From positions 62,001 through 126,000 of the forward strand of contig JAEWIR010000046.1 of NCBI GenBank assembly GCA_023386965.1: a stretch of DNA of 64,000 nucleotides, written 5' to 3'. Shown here piece after piece: positions 1 through 7,878 of this stretch. Position 1 is the stretch's first letter. Every line of letters starts with the position of its first letter. The notes under the pieces were generated by a model. It ran no database searches. It saw only the letters and a program-made list of their open reading frames with translations, and was not told the DNA's origin. The DNA is from Bacteroidota bacterium (GTDB taxonomy: Bacteria; Bacteroidota; Bacteroidia; Flavobacteriales; Weeksellaceae). The position numbers were made by a program, and so were the translations under genes.

Positions 1-32
1 TTTATATGAAGGTAATCTGAAGAAATAACAGG

Positions 33-404
33 TTAGCAGGAAGTTTTCGGATTATCAAACATATCGGACTGGTCTTCAGAGGTGGTGTCCAGACATTTCA
101 GGTCTTTCTCAACAAGAAGAAACAGGCCGCCTTCCTGTCCGTTTTCGGCATAGTCCTGTACCCCTATTTCCTCTGTATAGATCAGGGTACAAAGTTTGTC
201 GTGCGGCAAATGTACAGTCATTTTACCCTCAGAAAAGCTGCAGTACATCCTGGGTGTATCGGTATTCTTCTGTAGTACGTAGGTAAAGATATTCCCGGGT
301 GAAATTACTGTCGATTCTGAAACTTTACCTGTTTCTCTAAGTGCCTGAACGTCGCTTTTTGTGAGGCGTAAACGAACCCTGTTGCCTTTAATTCTAATTT
401 TCAT
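33..404 (-). CDS. DUF7009 family protein of the Moco/formate dehydrogenase cluster
   Basis: A 123-residue soluble protein with no signal peptide or membrane segment. The N-terminus (MKIRIKGNRVRLRLTKSDV) is basic, beta-rich and characteristic of DUF7009, a small Bacteroidota family that I recall being encoded beside formate dehydrogenase and molybdenum-cofactor genes. It is the last visible gene of a minus-strand cluster, 16 bp after fdhD, which supports a role in maturing or using a molybdo-enzyme, but no catalytic motif is visible. The function is unknown. Family assignment is from memory of the conserved N-terminal pattern and from context. Confidence 0.75.
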   Translation of the reverse strand: MKIRIKGNRVRLRLTKSDVQALRETGKVSESTVISPGNIFTYVLQKNTDTPRMYCSFSEGKMTVHLPHDKLCTLIYTEEIGVQDYAENGQEGGLFLLVEKDLKCLDTTSEDQSDMFDNPKTSC

Positions 405-420
405 GAGATAAATATAACGA

Positions 421-1242
421 TTAGTAAGTTAGGCGGTCAGCACCGCAGTAGATATTTGCGTTTCCATTTTTCAGAAATCCGATCAGGGTAATGCCAAATT
501 TTTCTGAAGTTTCCACCGCCAGTGAACTGGGTGCGCCAATGGCGCAAATAACCTGAATTCCGGCCATAGCAGCCTTTTGTACGAGTTCAAAACTTGCCCG
601 TCCGCTCAGGAGCAGGATATGCTGCTGCAAAAAAAACTCTTTCTCATTCCATTTCAGCAGTTCTGCGCCTATAAGTTTATCTAAAGCATTATGCCGGCCT
701 ACATCTTCGCGAAGCGTAATTAATTCTCCGTGAAAATCAAACAGCGCGGAAGCATGGATGCCACCGGTTGAATTGAACGTTTCCTGAGCCGTCCGCAGTT
801 TTCCGTTTAGTTCAAATAAATGCCGGATGTCTAATTTTCCGTCATCGATCTGCGCAGGTGTTCTGCAAACCTGCATAATGGCCTCAATACTTTCTTTACC
901 GCATACACCGCAGCTGCTGGTCGTATAAAAATTTCTTTTCACCTTCTGAAGATTATGTTCCAGGCCCGGATTCAGGTAAACAGTGGTCTGATTGTCACCG
1001 GTGTTTTTATAAGGTGGGTCGGCCAGGTCGTTGGCAGAAGAAATAATGCCCTCGGTAAACAGGAAGCCTATGGCCAGTTCGCCGTCATTGCCGGGGGTTC
1101 TCATCGTTACGGACAGGGGAGTGGTTATGCCGCCGGCGGTTACCGAAATCTCAAGCGGTTCCTCTACTGCAAGAATATCTTTTTTTGCGGTTACCGATGT
1201 CCCAAATTCACTGATTTTATAGATGGTCACTTCTTTTGTCAT
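421..1242 (-). CDS. fdhD: Formate dehydrogenase accessory sulfurtransferase FdhD
   Basis: FdhD moves sulfur from the cysteine desulfurase IscS to the molybdenum cofactor before the cofactor enters formate dehydrogenase. The 273-residue length is normal. The diagnostic CGVCG motif is present (C111 and C114), as are the family's conserved N-terminal segment around residues 24-60 (EEPLEISV and the GELAIGFLFTEG stretch) and a C-terminal EDVGRHNALDKLIG block near residue 180. It sits 15 bp downstream of the THEP1-MobA fusion gene, and so was probably co-transcribed with it. No formate dehydrogenase catalytic subunit lies in the window; it may be past the left edge. Confidence 0.95.
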   Translation of the reverse strand: MTKEVTIYKISEFGTSVTAKKDILAVEEPLEISVTAGGITTPLSVTMRTPGNDGELAIGFLFTEGIISSANDLADPPYKNTGDNQTTVYLNPGLEHNLQKVKRNFYTTSSCGVCGKESIEAIMQVCRTPAQIDDGKLDIRHLFELNGKLRTAQETFNSTGGIHASALFDFHGELITLREDVGRHNALDKLIGAELLKWNEKEFFLQQHILLLSGRASFELVQKAAMAGIQVICAIGAPSSLAVETSEKFGITLIGFLKNGNANIYCGADRLTY

Positions 1243-1257
1243 GTTTTTTTCTGTTTG

Positions 1258-2331
1258 TTACACATTTCTGAAATCAGGTTCCGATTTTAGTTGCCGGTAT
1301 TCCTGCTCCGTATTGATGTTCAGCATAAAAGCAGCATCCGGAAGTTCCACTTTTTCTGTTTTAATCTCCCCGAGGATTTTATTTAATGAGTTTCCTCCGG
1401 CTGCGGCAAATTTTTTCAGTTTTGCAACAGCTGCGGGCTCCAGAATGGAAACCATTGGCTCAGTTTGACCGCTTACGCTGAAACAGACCGCTTCAGAGTG
1501 ACCGTTACGGGCATTCCAAAGTTCTATCAGGTGCTCCGTTTTAAGCATTGGATAATCAACAGCTACAATAAAGCAGCCCTGATCAGAACCTTCCAGACAG
1601 CTAAGAATGCCGGTGAGGGGTCCTTTGCCATTGTATTTAAGTTGGTCTGAACACCAGAGAAAAGAGGCGTCACAGCACCATTTGTCCCGCTGATCCTCAT
1701 TCACGGAAATCATTACTTTTTCACAAAAACTCCCCAACATCCGGTGTACCATTTTCCACTGAGGCAGGTCTGAATACTGCAGCAAAGCTTTATCCATTCC
1801 CATCCTTGTACTCCTACCGCCGCAAAGGACAATTCCTTTAAGTTCAGGCAGGAGCTGTCCTTTTAAACAGTTCTTGGGAAATATTTTAACTTTTTCTAAG
1901 CTGTATCTTCGGATGAATTCGTGGACAAGAGCGGGGCGTACTACGAAAAGCAGTTTGGTGTTATTAGGTTCATATTTTATATTTCCTGAAATAAACGTAT
2001 GAAAGCCCTTTCTCTGCATCAGTTCCAACGGACCGACTTCGTCAATGATGAGCCATTCATAATCCTGTCGAAGCTGCTTGTACAAAACTTCATATGCCCA
2101 GTTGAATGCCGTTTGCGAAAACCTGAACCGGCCCACCTGAAGCGAGCCTTGCTGCGTTTCCAGCTGTTGTTTTTCACCGGTAGCAACATCCAGGAATTGG
2201 CGTTTGCCGTTAATGACTGGCGATAAGATTCCACCGGCATTAGGGTGGTCTGCCGCCCATTTGGTCAGCATTGTAGTTTTTCCTGAGCCTGTATGGCCGG
2301 AAAGTATATAAATATTCTCACAGAAAGCCAT
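1258..2331 (-). CDS. mobA: THEP1-like NTPase fused to molybdenum cofactor guanylyltransferase MobA
   Basis: A two-domain protein of 357 residues. The N-terminal half (about 1-160) looks like a THEP1/NTPase_1 P-loop NTPase: Walker A GHTGSGKT at residues 12-19 and a Walker B stretch WLIIDEVGPLEL near 93-104. The C-terminal half (about 163-357) is MobA, which transfers GMP from GTP to molybdopterin to give the dinucleotide cofactor; its signature LCGGRSTRMGMDKAL spans about 169-183, followed by GPLTGI and a VAVDYPML metal-site block. In many bacteria MobA works with the GTP-binding protein MobB; here the fused NTPase may play that part, which is inference. The downstream neighbour is fdhD. Both domains appear intact. 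Confidence 0.88.
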   Translation of the reverse strand: MAFCENIYILSGHTGSGKTTMLTKWAADHPNAGGILSPVINGKRQFLDVATGEKQQLETQQGSLQVGRFRFSQTAFNWAYEVLYKQLRQDYEWLIIDEVGPLELMQRKGFHTFISGNIKYEPNNTKLLFVVRPALVHEFIRRYSLEKVKIFPKNCLKGQLLPELKGIVLCGGRSTRMGMDKALLQYSDLPQWKMVHRMLGSFCEKVMISVNEDQRDKWCCDASFLWCSDQLKYNGKGPLTGILSCLEGSDQGCFIVAVDYPMLKTEHLIELWNARNGHSEAVCFSVSGQTEPMVSILEPAAVAKLKKFAAAGGNSLNKILGEIKTEKVELPDAAFMLNINTEQEYRQLKSEPDFRNV

Positions 2332-2351
2332 CAGTTAAATGTAGTGAATTT

Positions 2352-3353
2352 TCAGTCCTCGCCGAAAAGTGCGAGTGCCATCCAGGTAAGCAGGAAAATT
2401 TTCAGTTTCTTAAAATAAGAACTTTCACCCTCCGCATAATGATAGGCCATTCGGGCGTGGTTCCTGAAGGTAGGTACGTAAGCAAGCACAGCCTGAAGTT
2501 TACCCTGGTTTTTCTTTTTTGTGCTTTCCTTCCACCGGTTTAGAAAATAGGTAAAAAGTGGATTTATAATCATATAAATGAGGCCCAGTGCGGCAAATGT
2601 GCGCAGCAGCGAATAAACAGCCCTATTCACCGAGCCTGAAAATGCAAACACCATAACAATGAAAAAAAGTATGGACAACGTCCCAAGCAGTTTCATCTTT
2701 TGATTTTTGCGCCGTTTAGGAATTTCGGAAGCTGTTACTGTCACTGTTTGGTTTCTTAACTGTTCCGCTCTTTTGCGGATGGCATCCGGAAATGATATGG
2801 AATAAACTCCTGCGACGATGCCACCACAAAAATAGATCAGACAGTATACACCAACAATGAGTAGAGGAAGATGTTCCAGACCCTGGAGTCCAAACTGTTT
2901 TGCCAGCGAAGTGAAAAACTCCTGAAAAGCCTCCCACAGATTTTTCCCGAAAATCAGAACCAGCATCAGCAGTTTCTGCAGGGCGCTTTCCATTAACGCA
3001 ATAATACCGTAAATTACAGAGGACAGGTAATTAACCCGGAAAAGCGAATAGATCAGGGCACCTGCCAAACCCTGAAAGAGCACTGCTACATAGGCTGTAA
3101 AAGGTGAATGCGGACTCACAATGGCTTTTATAAGGACGACCGTGAGGGTAGACTGCACAATGGTCCGAAACTTCCGGTCGGAATGCGAAGCCAAAAAGGT
3201 AACGATCATCACGGCAAAACTGCCCAGAATCAATCCGCTGAACGGAAGTTTTAACGCATGAAACAGGCCACCCACACCGCTTTCGCTTACTGCCCATAAT
3301 GCAGTAAGACGAGTGACAAGATTTGAGGTCTGATGTTTCACTGTCATTGCCAT
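2352..3353 (-). CDS. Polytopic membrane protein of the Moco cluster, unknown function
   Basis: A 333-residue integral membrane protein with about seven or eight hydrophobic segments, roughly at residues 37-55, 65-80, 85-102, 110-135, 160-185, 220-240 and 245-268, and a hydrophobic stretch near the C-terminus. A basic loop (about 193-220) divides it. I do not recognise the family. The first part, with an ESGVGGLFHALKLPFSG-type stretch at 18-34, is loosely like small-molecule transporter S components. It lies 20 bp upstream of the THEP1-MobA gene and downstream of a terminator behind murA, so it is probably the first gene of the Moco operon. A role in moving a substrate for molybdo-enzyme maturation is only inferred from this position. 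Confidence 0.6.
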   Translation of the reverse strand: MAMTVKHQTSNLVTRLTALWAVSESGVGGLFHALKLPFSGLILGSFAVMIVTFLASHSDRKFRTIVQSTLTVVLIKAIVSPHSPFTAYVAVLFQGLAGALIYSLFRVNYLSSVIYGIIALMESALQKLLMLVLIFGKNLWEAFQEFFTSLAKQFGLQGLEHLPLLIVGVYCLIYFCGGIVAGVYSISFPDAIRKRAEQLRNQTVTVTASEIPKRRKNQKMKLLGTLSILFFIVMVFAFSGSVNRAVYSLLRTFAALGLIYMIINPLFTYFLNRWKESTKKKNQGKLQAVLAYVPTFRNHARMAYHYAEGESSYFKKLKIFLLTWMALALFGED

Positions 3354-3357
3354 TTAC

Positions 3358-3380
3358 AAAAAATGCAGCCTGATGCTGCA
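3358..3380 (-). terminator. Intrinsic terminator after murA
   Basis: On the minus strand a TGCAGC/GCTGCA stem with a 5-nt loop is followed directly by TTTTTT. It separates murA from the membrane protein gene and suggests that the Moco genes form their own transcription unit. Confidence 0.6.
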
Positions 3381-3389
3381 CTGATGAAT

Positions 3390-4697
3390 TTATATTCTGA
3401 TAATATCGGCACCGATTGCCCGCAGGCGACCGTCTATATTTTCGTATCCGCGGTCTATCTGTTCAATGTTCTGAATGATGGACTGTCCGCTGGCAGAAAG
3501 GGCTGCGATCAAAAGTGCATTACCTGCCCTGATATCGGGGGAAATCATGGTGGTACCGCGTAATGGTGATTCATGGTTCAGACCTACCACGGTAGCACGG
3601 TGTGGATCGCAAAGAATGATTTGCGCACCCATATCAATCAGCTTATCAACAAAGAACAGGCGGGATTCAAACATTTTCTGGTGCACCAGCACTGTACCGT
3701 GAGCCTGGGTAGCTACCACCAGAACGATGGACAGCAGGTCGGGTGTAAAGCCGGGCCAGGGTGCATCCGATACTGTAAGTATGGAACCGTCTATAAACTT
3801 CTGGATCTTATACTGCTCCTGAGCGGGAATGTAAATATCTTCACCTGACCTTTCCAGCTGGATTCCCAGTTTTCTGAAGGTGTTCGGGATGACACCGAGG
3901 TGGTCCCATTCAACATTTTTAATCGTGATTTCAGACTTCGTCATAGCGGCCAGTCCGATCCAAGAACCAATTTCCACCATATCGGGCAGCATGGTATGTT
4001 CGGTGCCCTTCAGATGAGAAACACCTTCAATGGTCAGCAAATTGGAGCCGATTCCGGAAATTTTGGCGCCCATTCTGTTGAGCATGTGGCAAAGCTGCTG
4101 AAGGTAAGGTTCGCAGGCAGCATTGTAAATTCTGGTAACACCTTTAGCAAGCACAGCGGCCATCACGATATTTGCTGTACCGGTTACGGAGGCTTCTTCC
4201 AGCAGGATGAATTTGCCGGTTAACTGTTTTGCTTTCAGGCAGTACCAGGCTTCCGCTTCATCATAACGGAATTCAGCTCCCAGTTCCACAAAACCCTGGA
4301 AATGGGTATCCAGACGACGGCGCCCTATCTTATCACCACCCGGGGTAGGCATATAGCCTTCACCAAACCTGGCCAGCATGGGCCCCAACAGCATAATGGA
4401 ACCACGCAGTTTTGCACCGTCTTTTTTAAATTCTGCAGATTTTATATAGTCAAAATTGACACTGTCGGCCTTAAATGAATAGTCACCATGCGCATGCTTG
4501 GTAATCTTAACACCGAAGTCAGCCAGGATTTCAATCAGTCTGTTGACATCGTGAATATCAGGAATATTCTTAATTCTGACTTCATCCTCTGTAAGCAAAA
4601 CGGCACACAGAATCTGTAGTGCCTCATTTTTTGCGCCCTGCGGAGTAATTTCGCCCTGCAACTGTTTTCCTCCCCGTATCTGAAATGTTCCGCTCAT
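3390..4697 (-). CDS. murA: UDP-N-acetylglucosamine 1-carboxyvinyltransferase MurA (Cys-to-Asp active site)
   Basis: MurA transfers enolpyruvate from PEP to UDP-GlcNAc, the first committed step of peptidoglycan synthesis, in the cytoplasm. At 435 residues it is full length, with the N-terminal substrate block (GAKNEAL at 21-27) and the mobile loop near 118-130. In the loop, the usual PGGC..GxRPxD sequence reads PGGDKIGRRRLD, so Asp122 replaces the catalytic Cys (Cys115 in Escherichia coli numbering), the residue alkylated by fosfomycin. Natural Asp variants are active and fosfomycin-insensitive. The start codon overlaps the DUF4290 stop codon by one base (TAATG), indicating translational coupling. 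Confidence 0.96.
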   Translation of the reverse strand: MSGTFQIRGGKQLQGEITPQGAKNEALQILCAVLLTEDEVRIKNIPDIHDVNRLIEILADFGVKITKHAHGDYSFKADSVNFDYIKSAEFKKDGAKLRGSIMLLGPMLARFGEGYMPTPGGDKIGRRRLDTHFQGFVELGAEFRYDEAEAWYCLKAKQLTGKFILLEEASVTGTANIVMAAVLAKGVTRIYNAACEPYLQQLCHMLNRMGAKISGIGSNLLTIEGVSHLKGTEHTMLPDMVEIGSWIGLAAMTKSEITIKNVEWDHLGVIPNTFRKLGIQLERSGEDIYIPAQEQYKIQKFIDGSILTVSDAPWPGFTPDLLSIVLVVATQAHGTVLVHQKMFESRLFFVDKLIDMGAQIILCDPHRATVVGLNHESPLRGTTMISPDIRAGNALLIAALSASGQSIIQNIEQIDRGYENIDGRLRAIGADIIRI

Positions 4698-5347
4698 TAT
4701 TTCCTTCTGTTTTGGTTTTGTTGGTTTCGGTGACGGTTAGGATTTTTAGAATTTTGAGTTGGCCCCTGGCCTTTTTGGTTTTTATTGCGGCTGGTACTGT
4801 GGTAAATCTTGCTTTTTTCCAGCGATTCCAGATTTGTGAGATCCAAACGGTCATCCGAAAGTTCCTTCAGGTGTCTGAAGATCACATCGTCCGTAACATG
4901 CTCCTTATTGTAGATGTTATAGGACTTTTTCATATTGTTGGCAATCACTTCAATCAAAGCTTCCTTTTCCTCACCTTCTTCCAGTTCAATGGCTTTGTCA
5001 ATTAGTTGTAGAATGCTTTTGCCGTAGAATTTGAAATCGCCCTGAAGCTTTGGATATTCCATCCTCTTGGGTTTCTCTGCCAGCTGTTCACGCGTAGGTA
5101 TAGGGTAGGGAGAGGTAACTTCCAGGTCATAATCTGCAAGTATGAAGAGGTGATCCCAAAGTTTGTGTTTATAATTCTCCTCATCGCGAAGCTGTGGGTT
5201 TCTCTGACCCATGAAATCTACGATAGCAACCGCCATTTCGTCCCGCTCCTCTCTCTTCTCAAGTTCCTTGCAGCGCTCCACGAGCTGCTGTATAATACGG
5301 CCGTATTCCGGCATATGAAGTTGTGTTCGGTCGGTGTTGTATTCCAT
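4697..5347 (-). CDS. DUF4290 family protein
   Basis: A 216-residue, charged, cytoplasmic protein of the Bacteroidota-specific DUF4290 family, whose members usually precede murA, as here. The N-terminal ~175 residues form the conserved helical domain (MEYNTDRTQLHMPEYGRII start). The last ~40 residues are rich in Asn, Gln, Lys and Arg and look disordered, perhaps binding nucleic acid. The ATG lies five bases after a consensus -7 box TATATTTG (minus strand), so the mRNA leader is very short or absent. It overlaps murA by one base. Function is unknown; a link to cell-wall synthesis is suggested only by the conserved coupling to murA. Confidence 0.85.
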   Translation of the reverse strand: MEYNTDRTQLHMPEYGRIIQQLVERCKELEKREERDEMAVAIVDFMGQRNPQLRDEENYKHKLWDHLFILADYDLEVTSPYPIPTREQLAEKPKRMEYPKLQGDFKFYGKSILQLIDKAIELEEGEEKEALIEVIANNMKKSYNIYNKEHVTDDVIFRHLKELSDDRLDLTNLESLEKSKIYHSTSRNKNQKGQGPTQNSKNPNRHRNQQNQNRRK

Positions 5348-5352
5348 AGCTG

Positions 5353-5360
5353 CAAATATA
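5353..5360 (-). promoter_or_regulatory. Bacteroidota -7 promoter box for DUF4290-murA
   Basis: TATATTTG on the minus strand matches TAnnTTTG and ends five bases before the DUF4290 ATG, suggesting a near-leaderless transcript. Confidence 0.65.
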
Positions 5361-5394
5361 AGGTTTTGTTGGATGTCTAAATCCCAAGAAAAAG

Positions 5395-5805
5395 TTAAGA
5401 GATTATCTTCCTGCGCTGCTCCGGTGTGGGCAGCAGGCAGCTTTCGGTTGCCAGACGCTGTCTGTTGGCGGCGATACGGTCGTAGATGATATCCGTGAGC
5501 GATGCCGGAAGAAAATTCACCCGCGCCAGCATACCGTACGCGCCACCAAGTATTTTCGCAATTTCCAGTACCGCTTTGGATTTAATTAGATAAAAACCCT
5601 GAGGTTTCCAGAGATAGAGGGTGTTGAAATTCTGGGTTTCGAGACCTCTCTCTTTCAGGAATTTCTGCCCAAAATCGGATTGAAGTGAGGCAAACATAAA
5701 GTGGTCTTTCACATCACGCGCGAGGATCCACTGCACCCAAAAATTGCAGAAACCGCAGTCTCCGTCATAAAGAACGTAGTATTTTGTAGAATCAATATTT
5801 TCCAT
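5395..5805 (-). CDS. DCC family thiol-disulfide oxidoreductase-like protein (DUF393)
   Basis: A 136-residue protein of the DCC/DUF393 family. The signature DGDCGFC is at residues 14-20 (C17 and C20), a CxxC-type redox pair in a thioredoxin-like context, followed by the family's LYLW and KAVLEIAKILGG segments. Members are predicted redox proteins with no firm substrate. There is no signal peptide, so it is probably cytoplasmic. It starts 3 bp after the heme-binding protein gene, so the two are likely co-transcribed and could both deal with redox chemistry, which is inference. Confidence 0.88.
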   Translation of the reverse strand: MENIDSTKYYVLYDGDCGFCNFWVQWILARDVKDHFMFASLQSDFGQKFLKERGLETQNFNTLYLWKPQGFYLIKSKAVLEIAKILGGAYGMLARVNFLPASLTDIIYDRIAANRQRLATESCLLPTPEQRRKIIS

Positions 5806-5808
5806 CGT

Positions 5809-6288
5809 TTATTTTACTTCTTCGGCCGGCAGACTGTGCTCCAAACGGATGTCTCCTTCCACCTTTTTGAAATACCTGATGATTTCACTGCGCTGGGCCT
5901 CAGTAAACTGCGCTTCGGGATGTCCCAGTTCGTAGGAGTCCAGCGGCATTTCTCCCGACTGAACCATTTCGGCTGTTTCAAAAAGCTTGTGCGCCTGGCG
6001 TTTCGGTTCGTAGGTGGCAAAAGTGGAAAAATTCAGCTCTTTGCGGCCTTCGTCGATATGGTCCTTCAAAAACCATGCGACAGGCTGAATATTGGTATAC
6101 CAGGGGTATTTTGTTTCGTTGCTGTGGCAGTCATAACAGCCGTTCCTGATCAGCGTAGCGGTACTTTCCGGAGTATTCTTGATGGTCAGAAAGTCCATAC
6201 CTTCATTCGTAGGCGGGTTTTCACGGTCGATGGGGAAGAACTGAATAATGATGAAGGCCATCAGCAGGACAACAAGTACTTTTTTCAT
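5809..6288 (-). CDS. Heme-binding domain protein (Haem_bd type), exported
   Basis: A 159-residue protein with an N-terminal hydrophobic segment (about residues 4-20), which acts as signal or membrane anchor and puts the rest in the periplasm. A CYDCH motif at residues 51-55 fits covalent c-type heme attachment, and is followed by the conserved SNETKYPWYTNIQPVAWFL stretch typical of the Haem_bd (PF14376-type) family. It is the first gene of a two-gene unit with the DCC protein. It is likely a small electron carrier or sensor; the partner is unknown. It diverges from der across a 138-bp spacer. Confidence 0.88.
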   Translation of the reverse strand: MKKVLVVLLMAFIIIQFFPIDRENPPTNEGMDFLTIKNTPESTATLIRNGCYDCHSNETKYPWYTNIQPVAWFLKDHIDEGRKELNFSTFATYEPKRQAHKLFETAEMVQSGEMPLDSYELGHPEAQFTEAQRSEIIRYFKKVEGDIRLEHSLPAEEVK

Positions 6289-6353
6289 AGGGGAATATTC
6301 TCAGGTGAATTTACGAATATTAACCTAAAAAACCGGATTTCCCGATTTAAACC

Positions 6354-6361
6354 TATCTTTG
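6354..6361 (+). promoter_or_regulatory. -7 promoter box for der
   Basis: TATCTTTG fits the Bacteroidota -7 consensus and lies 65 bp before the der start codon, in the divergent spacer. Confidence 0.6.
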
Positions 6362-6426
6362 CAAAAATTTTTGGGCTTCAAAAGTTGAAGTAACCCATTA
6401 ATAATTATATTATTAAATAAAATTTC

Positions 6427-7737
6427 ATGAGCAATATAGTTGCAATCGTTGGGAGGCCCAACGTAGGAAAATCCACACTGTTTAACCGTTTACTTGAAAG
6501 AAGAGAGGCGATCGTTGATGCCACTTCCGGAGTTACGCGTGACCGTCATTACGGAAAGTCGGACTGGAACGGTGTAGAATTTACGGTTATCGACACAGGT
6601 GGTTACGAGGTAAATACAGAAGATGTCTTTCAGGAGGAAATCTCCAAGCAGGTACAGCTTGCTATTGACGAAGCTACGTCCATCATCTTCATGCTTAATG
6701 TAGATGAGGGGCTTACAGATACCGACCAGGAAATCTACGAAATGCTTCGCCGCTCCAACAAACCTATTTACATCACCGTAAATAAAGTAGATTCTGCCAA
6801 AGAAGAACTGGCGGCTACGGAATTTTATCAGTTGGGCATCGACAGATACTTCACCATGTCATCCGCCTCAGGTTCCGGAACCGGTGAATTGTTGGATGCC
6901 ATTGTTTCCGAATTTCCAACAACCGATTATAAAGACCCATTTGAAGGTTTGCCCAAGATTACGATCGCGGGTCGACCAAACGTAGGAAAATCTACACTTA
7001 CCAATGCCCTGCTTGATGTGGAGCGGAATATCGTTACCGATATCGCGGGTACCACCCGGGATTCTATCCAGACGCTTTATAATAAATTCGGCTACGAATT
7101 CGTACTGGTGGATACTGCCGGAATGAGACGTAAAGCGAAGGTGAAGGAAGACCTGGAATTTTACTCCGTTATGCGTTCCGTACGTTCCATTGAATATTCA
7201 GACGTTGTAATCATTATGGTGGATGCTACTTTAGGGTGGGAATCACAGGATATGAACATATTTGGTCTGGCACAAAAGAACCGTAAGGGGATTGTGATCG
7301 TGGTGAACAAATGGGATTTGGTAGAAGATAAAAGTACCAATACCACCCGCGACTTCGAAAATCAGATCAAGGAGCGCATCGGCCAGTTTACCGATATCCC
7401 GATTTTATTCGTAAGTGCACTTACGAAGCAGAGAATACTGAAAACAGTGGAAATGGCTATGGAGGTTTATGAGAACCGCGCCAAGAAAATCAAGACTTCA
7501 AAACTGAATGAGGTGATGCTCCCGGTTTTCGAACATACTCCGCCACCCGCTACAAAAGGTAAGTTTGTAAAGATTAAGTATTGTGTACAGCTACCCACGC
7601 CAAGTCCGCAGTTTGTATTTTTCTGCAACCTGCCGCAGTATGTAAAGGAGCCTTATAAACGTTTTGCTGAAAACCAGCTCCGTAAGCACTTTGGTTTTAC
7701 AGGTGTTCCAATCGAAGTATATTTCCGTCAGAAGTAA
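6427..7737 (+). CDS. der: Ribosome biogenesis GTPase Der (EngA)
   Basis: Der is an essential tandem GTPase that binds the 50S subunit late in assembly. The 436-residue protein has two G domains, each with a GRPNVGKST P-loop (near residues 8-16 and about 183-191), DTxG G3 motifs (DTGGYE and DTAGMRR) and NKxD G4 motifs (NKVD, NKWD), followed by a C-terminal KH-like domain ending in EVYFRQK. Length and order are normal. The stop codon is directly followed by an 80-bp imperfect palindrome. Confidence 0.98.
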   Translation: MSNIVAIVGRPNVGKSTLFNRLLERREAIVDATSGVTRDRHYGKSDWNGVEFTVIDTGGYEVNTEDVFQEEISKQVQLAIDEATSIIFMLNVDEGLTDTDQEIYEMLRRSNKPIYITVNKVDSAKEELAATEFYQLGIDRYFTMSSASGSGTGELLDAIVSEFPTTDYKDPFEGLPKITIAGRPNVGKSTLTNALLDVERNIVTDIAGTTRDSIQTLYNKFGYEFVLVDTAGMRRKAKVKEDLEFYSVMRSVRSIEYSDVVIIMVDATLGWESQDMNIFGLAQKNRKGIVIVVNKWDLVEDKSTNTTRDFENQIKERIGQFTDIPILFVSALTKQRILKTVEMAMEVYENRAKKIKTSKLNEVMLPVFEHTPPPATKGKFVKIKYCVQLPTPSPQFVFFCNLPQYVKEPYKRFAENQLRKHFGFTGVPIEVYFRQK

Positions 7738-7817
7738 ACCACTGAGTCACGGAGATTCCACCGAGGACACAGGGTTATTTCCCTGTAATCTCTGTGAAGG
7801 CTCCGTGTCGCTGTGGT
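7738..7817. repeat. 80-bp imperfect palindrome of the 'ctccgtg' repeat family after der
   Basis: Two 37-nt arms (7738-7774 and 7781-7817) around a 6-nt loop pair at 27 of 37 positions. The element begins at the first base after the der stop codon. It contains the words CACGGAG, CTGTG and CTCCGTG shared with copies at 9914, 10726, 11229 and 11293. As RNA it would fold into a long hairpin and might protect or end the der transcript. Confidence 0.8.
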
Positions 7818-7849
7818 AAAATCCACTATCCTTTAAGAATTCTTTTTTA

Positions 7850-7857
7850 TATTTTTG
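7850..7857 (+). promoter_or_regulatory. -7 promoter box for upp
   Basis: TATTTTTG lies 21 bp before the upp ATG. It rules out a longer reading from an in-frame TTG at 7855, because that codon overlaps the box. Confidence 0.55.
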
Positions 7858-7878
7858 GTAAGCCCAAATTCATATTCC

